Assembly (NCBI GenBank): GCA_007117355.1
Contig: SKGS01000226.1
Span: 1 to 33,699 of the forward strand
Direction of reading: 5' to 3'
DNA length: 33,699 nucleotides
Source of the DNA: Lishizhenia sp.
GTDB taxonomy: Bacteria; Bacteroidota; Bacteroidia; Flavobacteriales_D; Crocinitomicaceae
Shown one piece after another: positions 1-8,156 of this stretch. A program made the position numbers and the translations under genes. The first letter of the stretch is position 1; each line of letters begins with the position of its first letter. Under the pieces are notes generated by a model that saw only the letters and a program-made list of their open reading frames with translations, made no database searches and had not been told where the DNA came from.

Positions 1-336
1 CTGAATTACTTGAGCAAGGCTGAGCACAGAACAGTTTATCGTGATGAAATAGGGCTTTACGATGACGTTAGTAAAATTTATGATAAAAATGACTTTTCAC
101 CTCTAACTACTTCGCTTGTAGTAAGCTCTGGAATCAACCTAAAACAGTCTGTTCGTTTATTTATTAGATTAGAGCCAACATTTACTATTCAGCTAAATTC
201 GCTATGGCGCACCAAGCCTTATCAAGAAAGACTTTATGCCGGAGGATTAAAGATTTCGATATTAATGAATAAAGAAAAATTACCACTTCCTCCCGAAGAA
301 GAATGGGAACAAGACGAAGATTGGGAAGAATGGTAG
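1..336 (+). CDS. 3' end of an unrecognised gene upstream of mcrBC (partial)
   Basis: The reading frame is open from the first base of the window and stops with TAG at 334-336, so only about 111 C-terminal residues are visible and the real start lies outside. The first possible start inside the window is a TTG at 10, but this is probably internal. The fragment is mixed alpha/beta, with a beta-rich middle (TTSLVVSSGINLKQSVRLF) and a strikingly acidic, tryptophan-rich tail (PPEEEWEQDEDWEEW). I do not recognise the family. The mcrB frame begins directly after the stop (GTG at 337, better ATG at 397), so the two are probably co-transcribed. This makes the gene a likely member of the same defence operon. 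Function is left open. Confidence 0.6.
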   Translation: MNYLSKAEHRTVYRDEIGLYDDVSKIYDKNDFSPLTTSLVVSSGINLKQSVRLFIRLEPTFTIQLNSLWRTKPYQERLYAGGLKISILMNKEKLPLPPEEEWEQDEDWEEW

Positions 337-396
337 GTGAGGGGAGGGGATACCTATTTTTCAATTATATTTATACTTGAAAATTCAAAAACTGTC

Positions 397-3249
397 ATGA
401 GGATTAAAGATTCAATCATAACCAACCTTATAAAGCAATATAAAGCCCATATTTCTGAAAGCAAACTAAATGACGAGCGCTATAAATGGGAATTATTACA
501 AAATCATAGAGGGCGACCAAATACCGAAGTTGAAGATTTTGCAAAAGAATTCACAAGTATTAACTTCCAAAATCTAATTTATCACTTGAGTCCAGCAGTT
601 ATGAAAGATTTGCTGAATTCAGACGCCGAAGCTGTTAGAGAAATGTTTAAAGAACTTTTTGATGAATCTGTAACACTCACCCAAAGAATTAAAAATTTTA
701 AAACAAAATCAAAACGGCTATATTTAGACTTGGGAGAAAAAAAGCAAAATCATCAAGACGAACGTGCCATTGCCTGTTATTTATCATTTCGTTTTCCCGA
801 AAAATACACCTTCTATCAAGCATCATTTTATGTTGACTATTGTAATTTAACTGGAATAAAACATGCTAAAACGAACGAAAGGTACATTCATTATCTTGAG
901 CTTTTAGATGAAATAGTTTACAATTACATAGAACAAGATACGGAGCTAATACATTTGGTGCAAAGTTATGTGCCCAATAATGATATAATTAATCCAAGGT
1001 TAATTGCTCAGGACATGTTAAATCAAATGCTCAGGAAAAAAGAAAATACAAACTACTGGATTTTCCAAGCCAACCCCAATCATTTTGATTTTGAAACAGC
1101 TTTACGAGAAAATATTTTGGATGATTGGACTGTTACCGCACATAAAGATAAAATTAAGCCAAATGATAAAATAATTTTATGGATTACAGGAAAAATATCC
1201 GGTTGCTATGCGCTTGGTGAGGTAATATCAGAACCTTACGACAAAGAACAATCTTCAGATAGTCATCTTTGGAAAACAGAAAATCAAAATAAGACTAAAG
1301 TCGATTTAAAAATTACACATAATTGGGTGGATGAACCAATACTCAAAGCAGACATAGAAAATGTCTCTGATTTAAGCAAATTGAAAGTAGGAAATCAAGG
1401 GACTAATTTTAGTGCTACGGAAAAAGAATTTAACGCTTTATTAGATATGGGGAAAAATAAAATCTCTAACAAAAAATACTGGCTATTCGCTCCTGGAGAA
1501 AACGCCTCAAAGTGGGATGAGTTTTACGAAGAAGGAATTATGGGACTAGGTTGGGAAGAGCTAGGTGATTTGAAACAATACAAATCGAAAAATGAAATCG
1601 TAAAACGTTTACAAGAACTTGAAAACACCATTGGGTCTAAAAAAAATGATGCCACAGCCAATTATGACTTTTACAAGAACATATCAATTGGGGACATCAT
1701 CATAGCAAAAAGAGGTCGTTCAGAATATATTGGTTACGGGATAGTGCAATCAGATTATTTTTATGATGATGAAAGGGAATCACATAAAAAAATAAGAAAA
1801 GTAGACTGGAAAAAGAAAGGTTCTTGGAAAGAGCCTAACAAAGATATAGTATTAAAAACATTAACGGACATAACTCAATATCATGAGTATGTAGAAAGGC
1901 TTAAAAAGTTTATTGGAATCGAAGAAACAGCAATTACAGAAAAAATGAATATTCCCTTAAACCAAATCCTTTACGGTCCTCCAGGAACGGGAAAGACCTT
2001 CAAATTAAAATCAGATTATTTCCCAAAATATACGACGACTGAGGAAACAATAACAAAGGATGTTCATTTTGAAAATACAGTGCGAGATTGTTCTTGGTGG
2101 CAAGTCATTGCTATTGCGCTTATTCAGCTCGGAAAAAGTAAAGTAAGCGATATTGCTGAGCATCCATGGGTTATCCAAAAAACGAAATTATCGAATTCTA
2201 AAACTATTCGACCAACACTGTGGGGACAATTACAAAGTCACACGGTTGAAACATGTGAATACGTTAATGTTAAATCAAAACAACAACCTTTCATTTTTAA
2301 TAAATCTGAAGACTCGCATTGGGAAATCTTGGAGGAAGAGGTTAAGGAACAAATTCCAGAAATTTATGAAATTATAGATTCTGTCGAGAATTTTAAACCG
2401 AACCCAAATAAAGAAATCAAGCGTTACACATTCACTACATTTCATCAATCTTTTAACTATGAAGATTTTATTGAAGGGATTAAACCAGTAATGAATGATG
2501 AGGACGGAACTAGTGAAGTTGCCTATCAAATTGAAGAAGGGATGTTCAAAGATATTTGTAAACGTGCTGAAATAGATCCTAATAACCGCTATGCCATCTT
2601 CATCGATGAAATTAACAGAGGTAACGTTTCTGCCATTTTTGGAGAACTCATAACCTTAATCGAGCCTGATAAAAGACTTGGTGCTGAAAATGAAATGAAA
2701 GTTAAACTCCCTTACTCTAAAAGCTATTTTGGGGTTCCTTCCAATCTAGATATTTACGGCACCATGAACACCGCCGACCGCTCCGTAGAAGCCCTCGATA
2801 CTGCCTTACGTCGACGTTTTTCTTTTGTGGAAATGATGCCAAAACCGGAGCTACTTAGAGACAATGGCAAAGACCGAATAATCAACGAAATCAATCTCGT
2901 TGATTTATTACAAACCATCAACGACCGTATAGAAGTCTTAGTTGATAGAGACCACACCATTGGGCATTCCTATTTTATAAATGTTCAGAATCCAAGTGAT
3001 TTAAAAAATGTTTTCAAAGACAAAGTTATTCCTTTGCTACAAGAATATTTCTTTGGAGATTACCAAAAAATGGAGATGGTAATTGGAAGCAATTTCTTTG
3101 AAAAGATAAACAATAACGTCAAGTTTGCGGTCGATCATCATGAATATAATGAATTGCCAAAACGTTACGTCTTGAAGGATTTAGCGAGCGATGATTTCGA
3201 TATTATCGAAGCACTTCAACAACTCATGCGAATTAAAAAAGAAGAATAA
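397..3249 (+). CDS. McrB-like restriction NTPase with two EVE/PUA-like modules
   Basis: Probable NTP-driven motor subunit of a modification-dependent (type IV, McrBC-type) restriction system. Numbering from ATG 397 (950 aa): a helical N-terminal region (1-215); a first EVE/PUA-like module (about 219-350, starting NYWIFQANP and including KPNDKIILWITG); a second related module (about 360-490, KYWLFAPGE, GDIIIAKRG); then an AAA+ domain. The AAA+ domain has Walker A GPPGTGKT (527-534), Walker B FIDEINRGN (D737, E738), the McrB-type FTTFHQSFNYEDFIEG segment (about 679), TMNTADRS (789-796) and RRRF (805-808). EVE-type modules commonly read modified bases, so the two modules are the likely DNA-modification sensors (inference). 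An in-frame GTG at 337 would add 20 residues that do not resemble a domain, so ATG 397 is preferred. About 210 residues separate Walker A from Walker B, longer than in E. coli McrB. Confidence 0.88.
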   Translation: MRIKDSIITNLIKQYKAHISESKLNDERYKWELLQNHRGRPNTEVEDFAKEFTSINFQNLIYHLSPAVMKDLLNSDAEAVREMFKELFDESVTLTQRIKNFKTKSKRLYLDLGEKKQNHQDERAIACYLSFRFPEKYTFYQASFYVDYCNLTGIKHAKTNERYIHYLELLDEIVYNYIEQDTELIHLVQSYVPNNDIINPRLIAQDMLNQMLRKKENTNYWIFQANPNHFDFETALRENILDDWTVTAHKDKIKPNDKIILWITGKISGCYALGEVISEPYDKEQSSDSHLWKTENQNKTKVDLKITHNWVDEPILKADIENVSDLSKLKVGNQGTNFSATEKEFNALLDMGKNKISNKKYWLFAPGENASKWDEFYEEGIMGLGWEELGDLKQYKSKNEIVKRLQELENTIGSKKNDATANYDFYKNISIGDIIIAKRGRSEYIGYGIVQSDYFYDDERESHKKIRKVDWKKKGSWKEPNKDIVLKTLTDITQYHEYVERLKKFIGIEETAITEKMNIPLNQILYGPPGTGKTFKLKSDYFPKYTTTEETITKDVHFENTVRDCSWWQVIAIALIQLGKSKVSDIAEHPWVIQKTKLSNSKTIRPTLWGQLQSHTVETCEYVNVKSKQQPFIFNKSEDSHWEILEEEVKEQIPEIYEIIDSVENFKPNPNKEIKRYTFTTFHQSFNYEDFIEGIKPVMNDEDGTSEVAYQIEEGMFKDICKRAEIDPNNRYAIFIDEINRGNVSAIFGELITLIEPDKRLGAENEMKVKLPYSKSYFGVPSNLDIYGTMNTADRSVEALDTALRRRFSFVEMMPKPELLRDNGKDRIINEINLVDLLQTINDRIEVLVDRDHTIGHSYFINVQNPSDLKNVFKDKVIPLLQEYFFGDYQKMEMVIGSNFFEKINNNVKFAVDHHEYNELPKRYVLKDLASDDFDIIEALQQLMRIKKEE

Positions 3250-3259
3250 ACGCTTTCCT

Positions 3260-4513
3260 GTGATTAAGACCATAGATAGATACGAACACGATTGTTTATA
3301 CATCGGTCAGGATGGATTTCAGAAAGTCCACTGGGAAGCTATGGTAAAACTCAACGTTGTTCACGAAGGAGCATATTTTGATGTTTTGCACAATGGAATA
3401 AAATTTAAACAGTTTGTTGGGGTACTACAAATTGAAAATCTACTATTGCAAATTCATCCCAAGGCAGACAAAGATGATACTGATTCGGCTTGGCGAGGTG
3501 TTTTATTGGAAATGCTTAAAGCCTGCGGGAAAATTGGGGCTCAAACTGCTGGAGATGCAAATGTAAAGCGTCAAAATTTCAATTTATTAGAAGTTTATTT
3601 CGAAGATTTTCTGCTAAAAGTGGAAAAACTGTTGCACAATGGATTAATCAAGCAGTATCGCAGAAAATCGGGGAATGTCAAAGCACTAAAAGGGAAGTTA
3701 GTTTTCAACCAAAATATTCGACACAATTTGGTGCATAAAGAACGATTTTACACCACCCACCAAGTTTACGATAAAGACCATTTTCTGCATCAAGTACTTG
3801 CTTTAGCCTTGGATATAATGGGAAAATTCACCCGTGGTTCTCGTCTCAATGACCGTTGGCGACGTATTCAATTGGCATTTCCCGATGTAAAACGCATTAA
3901 GGTAACAGCCAAGAGTCTTGAAAAGATAGTTTTTAATCGTAAAACCATGCCTTACAAACGCGCTTTTGAATTAGCCCGTCTGATTATCCTAAATTACTCT
4001 CCCGACATCAACAAAGGCACCAAAAATATGATTTCATTGCTGTTTGACATGAATCAACTTTGGGAAGAATATGTTTATGTGCAACTAAAAAAAGAGCTTG
4101 AATCTTCTGCTAATTCAAACTTTAACATACAAGCCCAAGCAAATAAAAGCTTTTGGAAGTTTAATAGTCTTAAGCCTGATATAGTAATCTCGGATAAAGG
4201 TAATGGTCGCAACTTTGTCATCGACACCAAATGGAAACGTCCGAGTTATTCAGCCAGCATCCAAGATTTACGTCAGGTTTATGCTTACGCACGTTTTTGG
4301 AAAGCGGAAAACGTAATGTTGCTTTACCCAGGAAATAGCGAGCAAAATCAAAGTGGTGTTTTTGAAACTATAGACGATATTCAAGGCGAAAAAAATCGTC
4401 ACAAAGCATATATGAGGTTTGTCAAAGTAGTGGAAGATGGAAGGTTAAAGAATAATATTGGAAATAAAATAATAGAAGCTTTTATAAATTCGAACTTACA
4501 GAATACAGTCTGA
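3260..4513 (+). CDS. McrC-like PD-(D/E)XK nuclease subunit
   Basis: Likely nuclease partner of the preceding McrB-like motor; in McrBC systems McrC joins the McrB hexamer, stimulates NTP hydrolysis and cuts DNA. The N-terminus (VIKTIDRYEHDCLYIG, DGFQKVHWEAMVKLN) matches the usual start of McrC-family proteins. The C-terminal nuclease core is visible as KPDIVI (D307), then VIDTKWKRP (D322, K324) and QVYAYARFW, the D-x(n)-D-x-K pattern of the PD-(D/E)XK fold. Length is 417 aa from GTG 3260, ten bases after the mcrB stop. An upstream ATG at 3191 would overlap mcrB by 59 bases and add a basic, non-family N-terminus, so I prefer the GTG, with moderate certainty. It converges on the lipoprotein gene at 4554, with only 40 bases between the stops. 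Confidence 0.85.
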   Translation: MIKTIDRYEHDCLYIGQDGFQKVHWEAMVKLNVVHEGAYFDVLHNGIKFKQFVGVLQIENLLLQIHPKADKDDTDSAWRGVLLEMLKACGKIGAQTAGDANVKRQNFNLLEVYFEDFLLKVEKLLHNGLIKQYRRKSGNVKALKGKLVFNQNIRHNLVHKERFYTTHQVYDKDHFLHQVLALALDIMGKFTRGSRLNDRWRRIQLAFPDVKRIKVTAKSLEKIVFNRKTMPYKRAFELARLIILNYSPDINKGTKNMISLLFDMNQLWEEYVYVQLKKELESSANSNFNIQAQANKSFWKFNSLKPDIVISDKGNGRNFVIDTKWKRPSYSASIQDLRQVYAYARFWKAENVMLLYPGNSEQNQSGVFETIDDIQGEKNRHKAYMRFVKVVEDGRLKNNIGNKIIEAFINSNLQNTV

Positions 4514-4553
4514 GTTTGATTTCGCCATATTTCTCAATAAAATAATAAAGAAA

Positions 4554-5126
4554 CTACTCCATCTCAATAGGTATATCTCGATTATATTTACTCGTAAAAT
4601 ACCAACGATACAGAAATAATAGAATTGATTCTTTAACAAAAGGCATCGCATATTCTTCTTCGGGGACACTAGAAGCATAGATTTTAAATAATCGGTGAAC
4701 AGGTACTTCCTCATTTTCTGAAAATAAAGCGCGAATCGAGTCATTCACTGCATAAAATGGTAAGGACTGTATTCTTATTGAATCTATGTTATAGGTGTCT
4801 TCCACGCACAAGAGTATGTCACTCGGATTTTCATAGAGCAGCTTGGAATTGAAATCGTCTAATTTTAATGGTGGAGCAAAATATAATTCCTTACTTAATT
4901 TCCTTAAAAGTGCTCTATACCCCAAGTGATTTTTGGAAGTCAAATGCCCCTCTTTCATTAATTGTTCTTCAAAATCCGCCATTTTTTCCTTTACAGAAAC
5001 GCCAAGGTTTAAATAGAAATCTTCCTGACATTCATTGAGTAAATGATATAAATCCTCGTTGTTTTCTTTTTTACAAGAAACAAAAAAGAGTGAAATTCCA
5101 ATGAAGTAAACAAAGAGGTTATGCAT
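4554..5126 (-). CDS. Small predicted lipoprotein of unknown function
   Basis: A 190-residue protein starting with a hydrophobic signal sequence that ends in a lipobox (FFVSCKK, Cys18), so it is predicted to be exported and lipid-anchored. The mature part is acidic and mostly helical (LYHLLNECQEDFYLNLGV), with a hydrophobic stretch near the C-terminus (ESILLFLYRWYF). I recognise no domain. It is transcribed against mcrC and shares a strand with lpdA. The lpdA terminator hairpin lies in the 83-base gap between lpdA and this gene, so it is probably a separate unit. A possible -7 box sits just upstream of the ATG. Confidence 0.7.
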   Translation of the reverse strand: MHNLFVYFIGISLFFVSCKKENNEDLYHLLNECQEDFYLNLGVSVKEKMADFEEQLMKEGHLTSKNHLGYRALLRKLSKELYFAPPLKLDDFNSKLLYENPSDILLCVEDTYNIDSIRIQSLPFYAVNDSIRALFSENEEVPVHRLFKIYASSVPEEEYAMPFVKESILLFLYRWYFTSKYNRDIPIEME

Positions 5127-5145
5127 TGATGTTAAAATATAGGTT

Positions 5146-5153
5146 CAAAAATA
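5146..5153 (-). promoter_or_regulatory. Possible -7 promoter box for the lipoprotein gene
   Basis: On the minus strand this reads TATTTTTG, matching the Bacteroidota -7 consensus TAnnTTTG, 19 bases before the ATG of the gene ending at 4554. I see no TTG -33 element at the usual 17-23 base spacing, and the position is close to the lpdA terminator, so the call is weak. Confidence 0.3.
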
Positions 5154-5163
5154 GCAATAAAAA

Positions 5164-5192
5164 AATCCCGATAAACTTACTTTACCGGGATT
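5164..5192 (-). terminator. Rho-independent terminator of lpdA
   Basis: On the minus strand a 12-bp stem (AATCCCGGTAAA paired with TTTATCGGGATT, one G-T wobble) with a 5-base loop GTAAG is followed directly by a T-rich run (TTTTTATTG). It begins 17 bases after the lpdA stop codon. Confidence 0.85.
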
Positions 5193-5209
5193 ATAAATTT
5201 TTGAAAATA

Positions 5210-6601
5210 TTATAAATGGATTACCTCATCGTATGCAGCTGCTGCTGCTTCCATTACAGCTTCTGACATAGTTGGGTGAGGATGAACAGTCTTTATTAAA
5301 GCTTCTCCTGTTACTTCGAGATTTCTAATTGCCACAATTTCTGCAATCATCTCTGTTACATTGTAACCTATCATGTGGCCACCTAGTAACTCTCCATATT
5401 TTGAATCAAAGATTAATTTTACAAAACCATCTTTCGCACCTGCTGCGCTTGCTTTTCCAGATGCTGAGAACGGGAATTTACCTACTTTAACCTCATAACC
5501 CGCTTCTTTTGCTGCTTTTTCTGTCATTCCTACAGAAGCAACCTCAGGTGAACAATACGTACAACCTGGAATATTTCCATAATTAAGTGGTTCAGGATGA
5601 TGACCAGCTATTTTCTCTACACAAATAATTCCTTCAGCACTTGCAACGTGAGCTAAAGCAGGACCAGGCACACAGTCTCCAATAGCATAGTAACCAGGCA
5701 TATTTGTTTGGTAAAAGTCATTAACTAAAATTCGACCTTTATCTGTTACAATGCCTACATCCTCCAAGCCTAAGTTTTCAATATTTGCTTCAATACCAAC
5801 CGCAGAAAGAACTACATCACATTCAATGGTTTCTTCTCCACTTTTCGTTTTAACCGTAACCTTACAACCTTTGCCAGATATGTCCACTTTTTCAACTGAA
5901 GCTTCCGTTTTAACTGTGATACCTTGTTTTTTCAAGGACTTTTCTAATTGCTTAGAAACATCTTGATCCTCAACAGGAACAATATTTGGCAAATATTCTA
6001 CAATAGTAACCTCAGTACCAATCGCATTGTAGAAATAAGCAAACTCTACTCCGATTGCACCTGAACCAACAACCACCATTTTCTTTGGTTGAGATTCTAG
6101 CGTCATTGCCTCTCGGTAACCAATTACTTTTTTTCCATCTTGTGGTAAGTTTGGTAATTGTCTTGAACGAGCACCAGTTGCAATAATAATTCCTTTATCG
6201 GCTGAATACGTTTCTTTTTTTCCTTCCGCATCGGTAACTTCTAATTTTTTACCTGCAAGTAGTTTACCCGTTCCCTTGATAACATCAATTTTATTCTTCT
6301 TCATCAAGAACTGAATACCTTTACTCATGCCATCGGCAACTCCACGGCTTCTTTTAATCATAGCACCAAAATCAGCTTCACCACCTTCTACTTTTATTCC
6401 GTAATCAGAAGCATGATTCAAGTACTCAAATACGTTGGCACTTTTCAAAAGCGCTTTTGTTGGGATACATCCCCAGTTTAAGCAAATACCGCCCAACTCC
6501 TCGCGCTCTACTACCGCAGTTTTTAATCCGAGTTGCGAAGCTCTAATCGCTGCAACATAACCTCCAGGTCCACTACCTACTACAATTACATCGTATTTCA
6601 T
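5210..6601 (-). CDS. lpdA: Dihydrolipoyl dehydrogenase (E3)
   Basis: FAD-dependent oxidoreductase that re-oxidises dihydrolipoamide with NAD+, as the E3 subunit of pyruvate, 2-oxoglutarate or branched-chain 2-oxoacid dehydrogenase complexes, or of the glycine cleavage system, in the cytoplasm. The 463-residue length is normal for the family. Visible features in order: FAD-binding GSGPGGY (9-15); redox-active disulfide in GGICLNWGCIPTK (Cys40, Cys45); the NAD-binding GSGAIGVEFA segment; the GYYAIGD FAD motif; and the C-terminal catalytic His442/Glu447 in HPHPTMSE. No E1/E2 gene is adjacent, so which complex it serves cannot be told from here. It ends at a strong terminator, and 281 bases separate it from the next gene upstream, consistent with a single-gene transcript. 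No clear promoter box was found. Confidence 0.96.
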   Translation of the reverse strand: MKYDVIVVGSGPGGYVAAIRASQLGLKTAVVEREELGGICLNWGCIPTKALLKSANVFEYLNHASDYGIKVEGGEADFGAMIKRSRGVADGMSKGIQFLMKKNKIDVIKGTGKLLAGKKLEVTDAEGKKETYSADKGIIIATGARSRQLPNLPQDGKKVIGYREAMTLESQPKKMVVVGSGAIGVEFAYFYNAIGTEVTIVEYLPNIVPVEDQDVSKQLEKSLKKQGITVKTEASVEKVDISGKGCKVTVKTKSGEETIECDVVLSAVGIEANIENLGLEDVGIVTDKGRILVNDFYQTNMPGYYAIGDCVPGPALAHVASAEGIICVEKIAGHHPEPLNYGNIPGCTYCSPEVASVGMTEKAAKEAGYEVKVGKFPFSASGKASAAGAKDGFVKLIFDSKYGELLGGHMIGYNVTEMIAEIVAIRNLEVTGEALIKTVHPHPTMSEAVMEAAAAAYDEVIHL

Positions 6602-6830
6602 TATCTCTATTTTTTTTATAATTAACCCGATTTAACTCGGAAAAAATTAATGATTCGTTTAAAATAGCCTTTATTTAATGAGTACTTTACAAAATATTCA
6701 TTCAGTTGGGTTATTTCATTGAAGAATACAAAAAAATACCCTTTGACTAATTTGAACTTTTCAATTAATATCGGATTGCGAAGTTAATGATATTTGTTTA
6801 AAAAACAGTATTTTCATAAAGACAGAAAAC

Positions 6831-6863
6831 AAAAAGAGCTCACTATAAAAGCAAGCTCTTTTT
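6831..6863 (-). terminator. Palindromic terminator after the secreted hydrolase
   Basis: AAAAAGAGCT at 6831-6840 pairs perfectly with AGCTCTTTTT at 6854-6863 around a 13-base loop. On the minus strand the stem ends in a T-run (CTTTTTGTTTTC), about 20 bases after the hydrolase stop. The symmetric A/T flanks would also let it act on plus-strand transcripts, but no plus gene reads into it. Confidence 0.75.
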
Positions 6864-6882
6864 GAAGAATATGAGAATTAAA

Positions 6883-8136
6883 TTATTCTATAATCAATTT
6901 GTTTGTGCTTATACCTTGCGCAGTACGAATTTGTACTAAGTACATTCCACTTGGGAAGTCATAGTTATCAACAGTAACCTCTTGGTCAAGCAACTGCTCT
7001 TTTGTTGCCACAACCTGTCCATTCAATCCAATAATTGAATAAGCTTCAATTGGCTGGTCAGAAACAATTTTAAATGAACTGCTTGCAGGGTTTGGATACA
7101 TTGTAAAGTTTGGTTTTTCTACCTCATTTACAGAAAGTGTTTGGTCATAGAAACAATATTCTGCTTGATCACAAACAAAGTGTAAAAAGAAATTTGTTAC
7201 ATAATTGATTGTTGTATCTAAATAAGCTGCATTACCAACATGCGGAACATGATCTTGTCCAAAGAAAGGCTTAAAGCAATTTTGAAGTCCAATCTCATCT
7301 GCTTTTTGGTGAATAGAGAAACTACCCGATACTTCAATGATTTCAAAAATAGCCACAGAAATCATATCTGTAGCATATGGTACAGTTCCATCCTCATCGC
7401 CGTGTAAGCTTATTACAGGAGTATCATCTGCATTCATCCATTCTACATCACCTAAAGCACCCGCTAAATTTGCAATAGCTTTTAATTCAGTAGAAAAACC
7501 TGGATTACCACTATCTCCTTCAATTCCTCCTGTCAATCCTGGCTTTGAGAAATCAATAGACTCTGGAATTTCTGATTCTTCATCTAAATATGCATGATGT
7601 ACCGCCATAAATCCTCCAGCTGAGGAACCAACAACAAAGAAATTATCTGTGTCTAATTTATATGGGTTTCCGTCTTCTTCAATTGATTTTCTAAAGAAAC
7701 GAATAGCAGCTTTCAAATCTTGAGTAGCTCTAAATACTGCTTCTGAAGCATCTCCTTCACTTGGACCAGTTGGAGTTAATAGGTTGTCCATACCTAATCT
7801 GTAGTTAATAGATGCAGTAACATAACCTTTTTTAGCAAACTCTTGAGCCATTGGAACGACATCATCTCCAGTCTTACTACCAGCGATAAACGTACCACCG
7901 TGAGCAAAAATAATTAATGGTCTTTCTGATTCTGTATCGCCTTCTGGTTCATAAATATCAACTAATAAGTTAACATTGTTTCCATCTCGTCCTGTGTTGC
8001 TACCATACTGAACATCCGATGTCAAGTTGAAATTATCAAAAACAGGAAGTCTATATCTTCCTTCGGAGCAGTCCTGAGCTTGTGCTGTAAATAGCAAACC
8101 TACTGCTGCTAATCCTACTAAGTAAATTTTCTTCAT
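6883..8136 (-). CDS. T9SS-secreted alpha/beta hydrolase (esterase/lipase-like)
   Basis: Predicted secreted serine hydrolase of 417 aa. Residues 1-20 form a Sec signal peptide (cleavage after AQA). The catalytic domain (about 50-325) shows the oxyanion loop FAHGG (78-81), the nucleophile elbow GSSAGG with Ser172, the acid in HGDEDGTVPY (Asp249) and a His in GQDHVPH (296 or 299). This arrangement is typical of carboxylesterase/lipase-like enzymes. Residues about 344-417 are a type A T9SS sorting domain (FTMYPNPASS, SGMYLVQI, NKLIIE), so the protein should cross the outer membrane and be anchored or released. It lies 20 bases after a fadL-family gene on the same strand. Together they suggest extracellular hydrolysis of a lipid or ester followed by uptake of the hydrophobic product. 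The substrate is not known. Confidence 0.88.
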   Translation of the reverse strand: MKKIYLVGLAAVGLLFTAQAQDCSEGRYRLPVFDNFNLTSDVQYGSNTGRDGNNVNLLVDIYEPEGDTESERPLIIFAHGGTFIAGSKTGDDVVPMAQEFAKKGYVTASINYRLGMDNLLTPTGPSEGDASEAVFRATQDLKAAIRFFRKSIEEDGNPYKLDTDNFFVVGSSAGGFMAVHHAYLDEESEIPESIDFSKPGLTGGIEGDSGNPGFSTELKAIANLAGALGDVEWMNADDTPVISLHGDEDGTVPYATDMISVAIFEIIEVSGSFSIHQKADEIGLQNCFKPFFGQDHVPHVGNAAYLDTTINYVTNFFLHFVCDQAEYCFYDQTLSVNEVEKPNFTMYPNPASSSFKIVSDQPIEAYSIIGLNGQVVATKEQLLDQEVTVDNYDFPSGMYLVQIRTAQGISTNKLIIE

Positions 8137-8156
8137 AATTAAGGGTTTATATAGTT

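Noticed and set aside
337-396. GTG start for the mcrB-like gene at 337
   Set aside because: The 20 extra residues look non-domain-like and an ATG at 397 gives a clean start, so 397 is used.
3191-3259. ATG start for the mcrC-like gene at 3191
   Set aside because: It would overlap mcrB by 59 bases and add a basic tail unlike McrC N-termini; GTG 3260 fits the family. Not fully excluded.
6602-6882. Promoter or riboswitch upstream of lpdA
   Set aside because: The 281-base gap contains the hydrolase terminator and AT-rich sequence, but no TTG/TAnnTTTG pair on the minus strand and no recognisable riboswitch.
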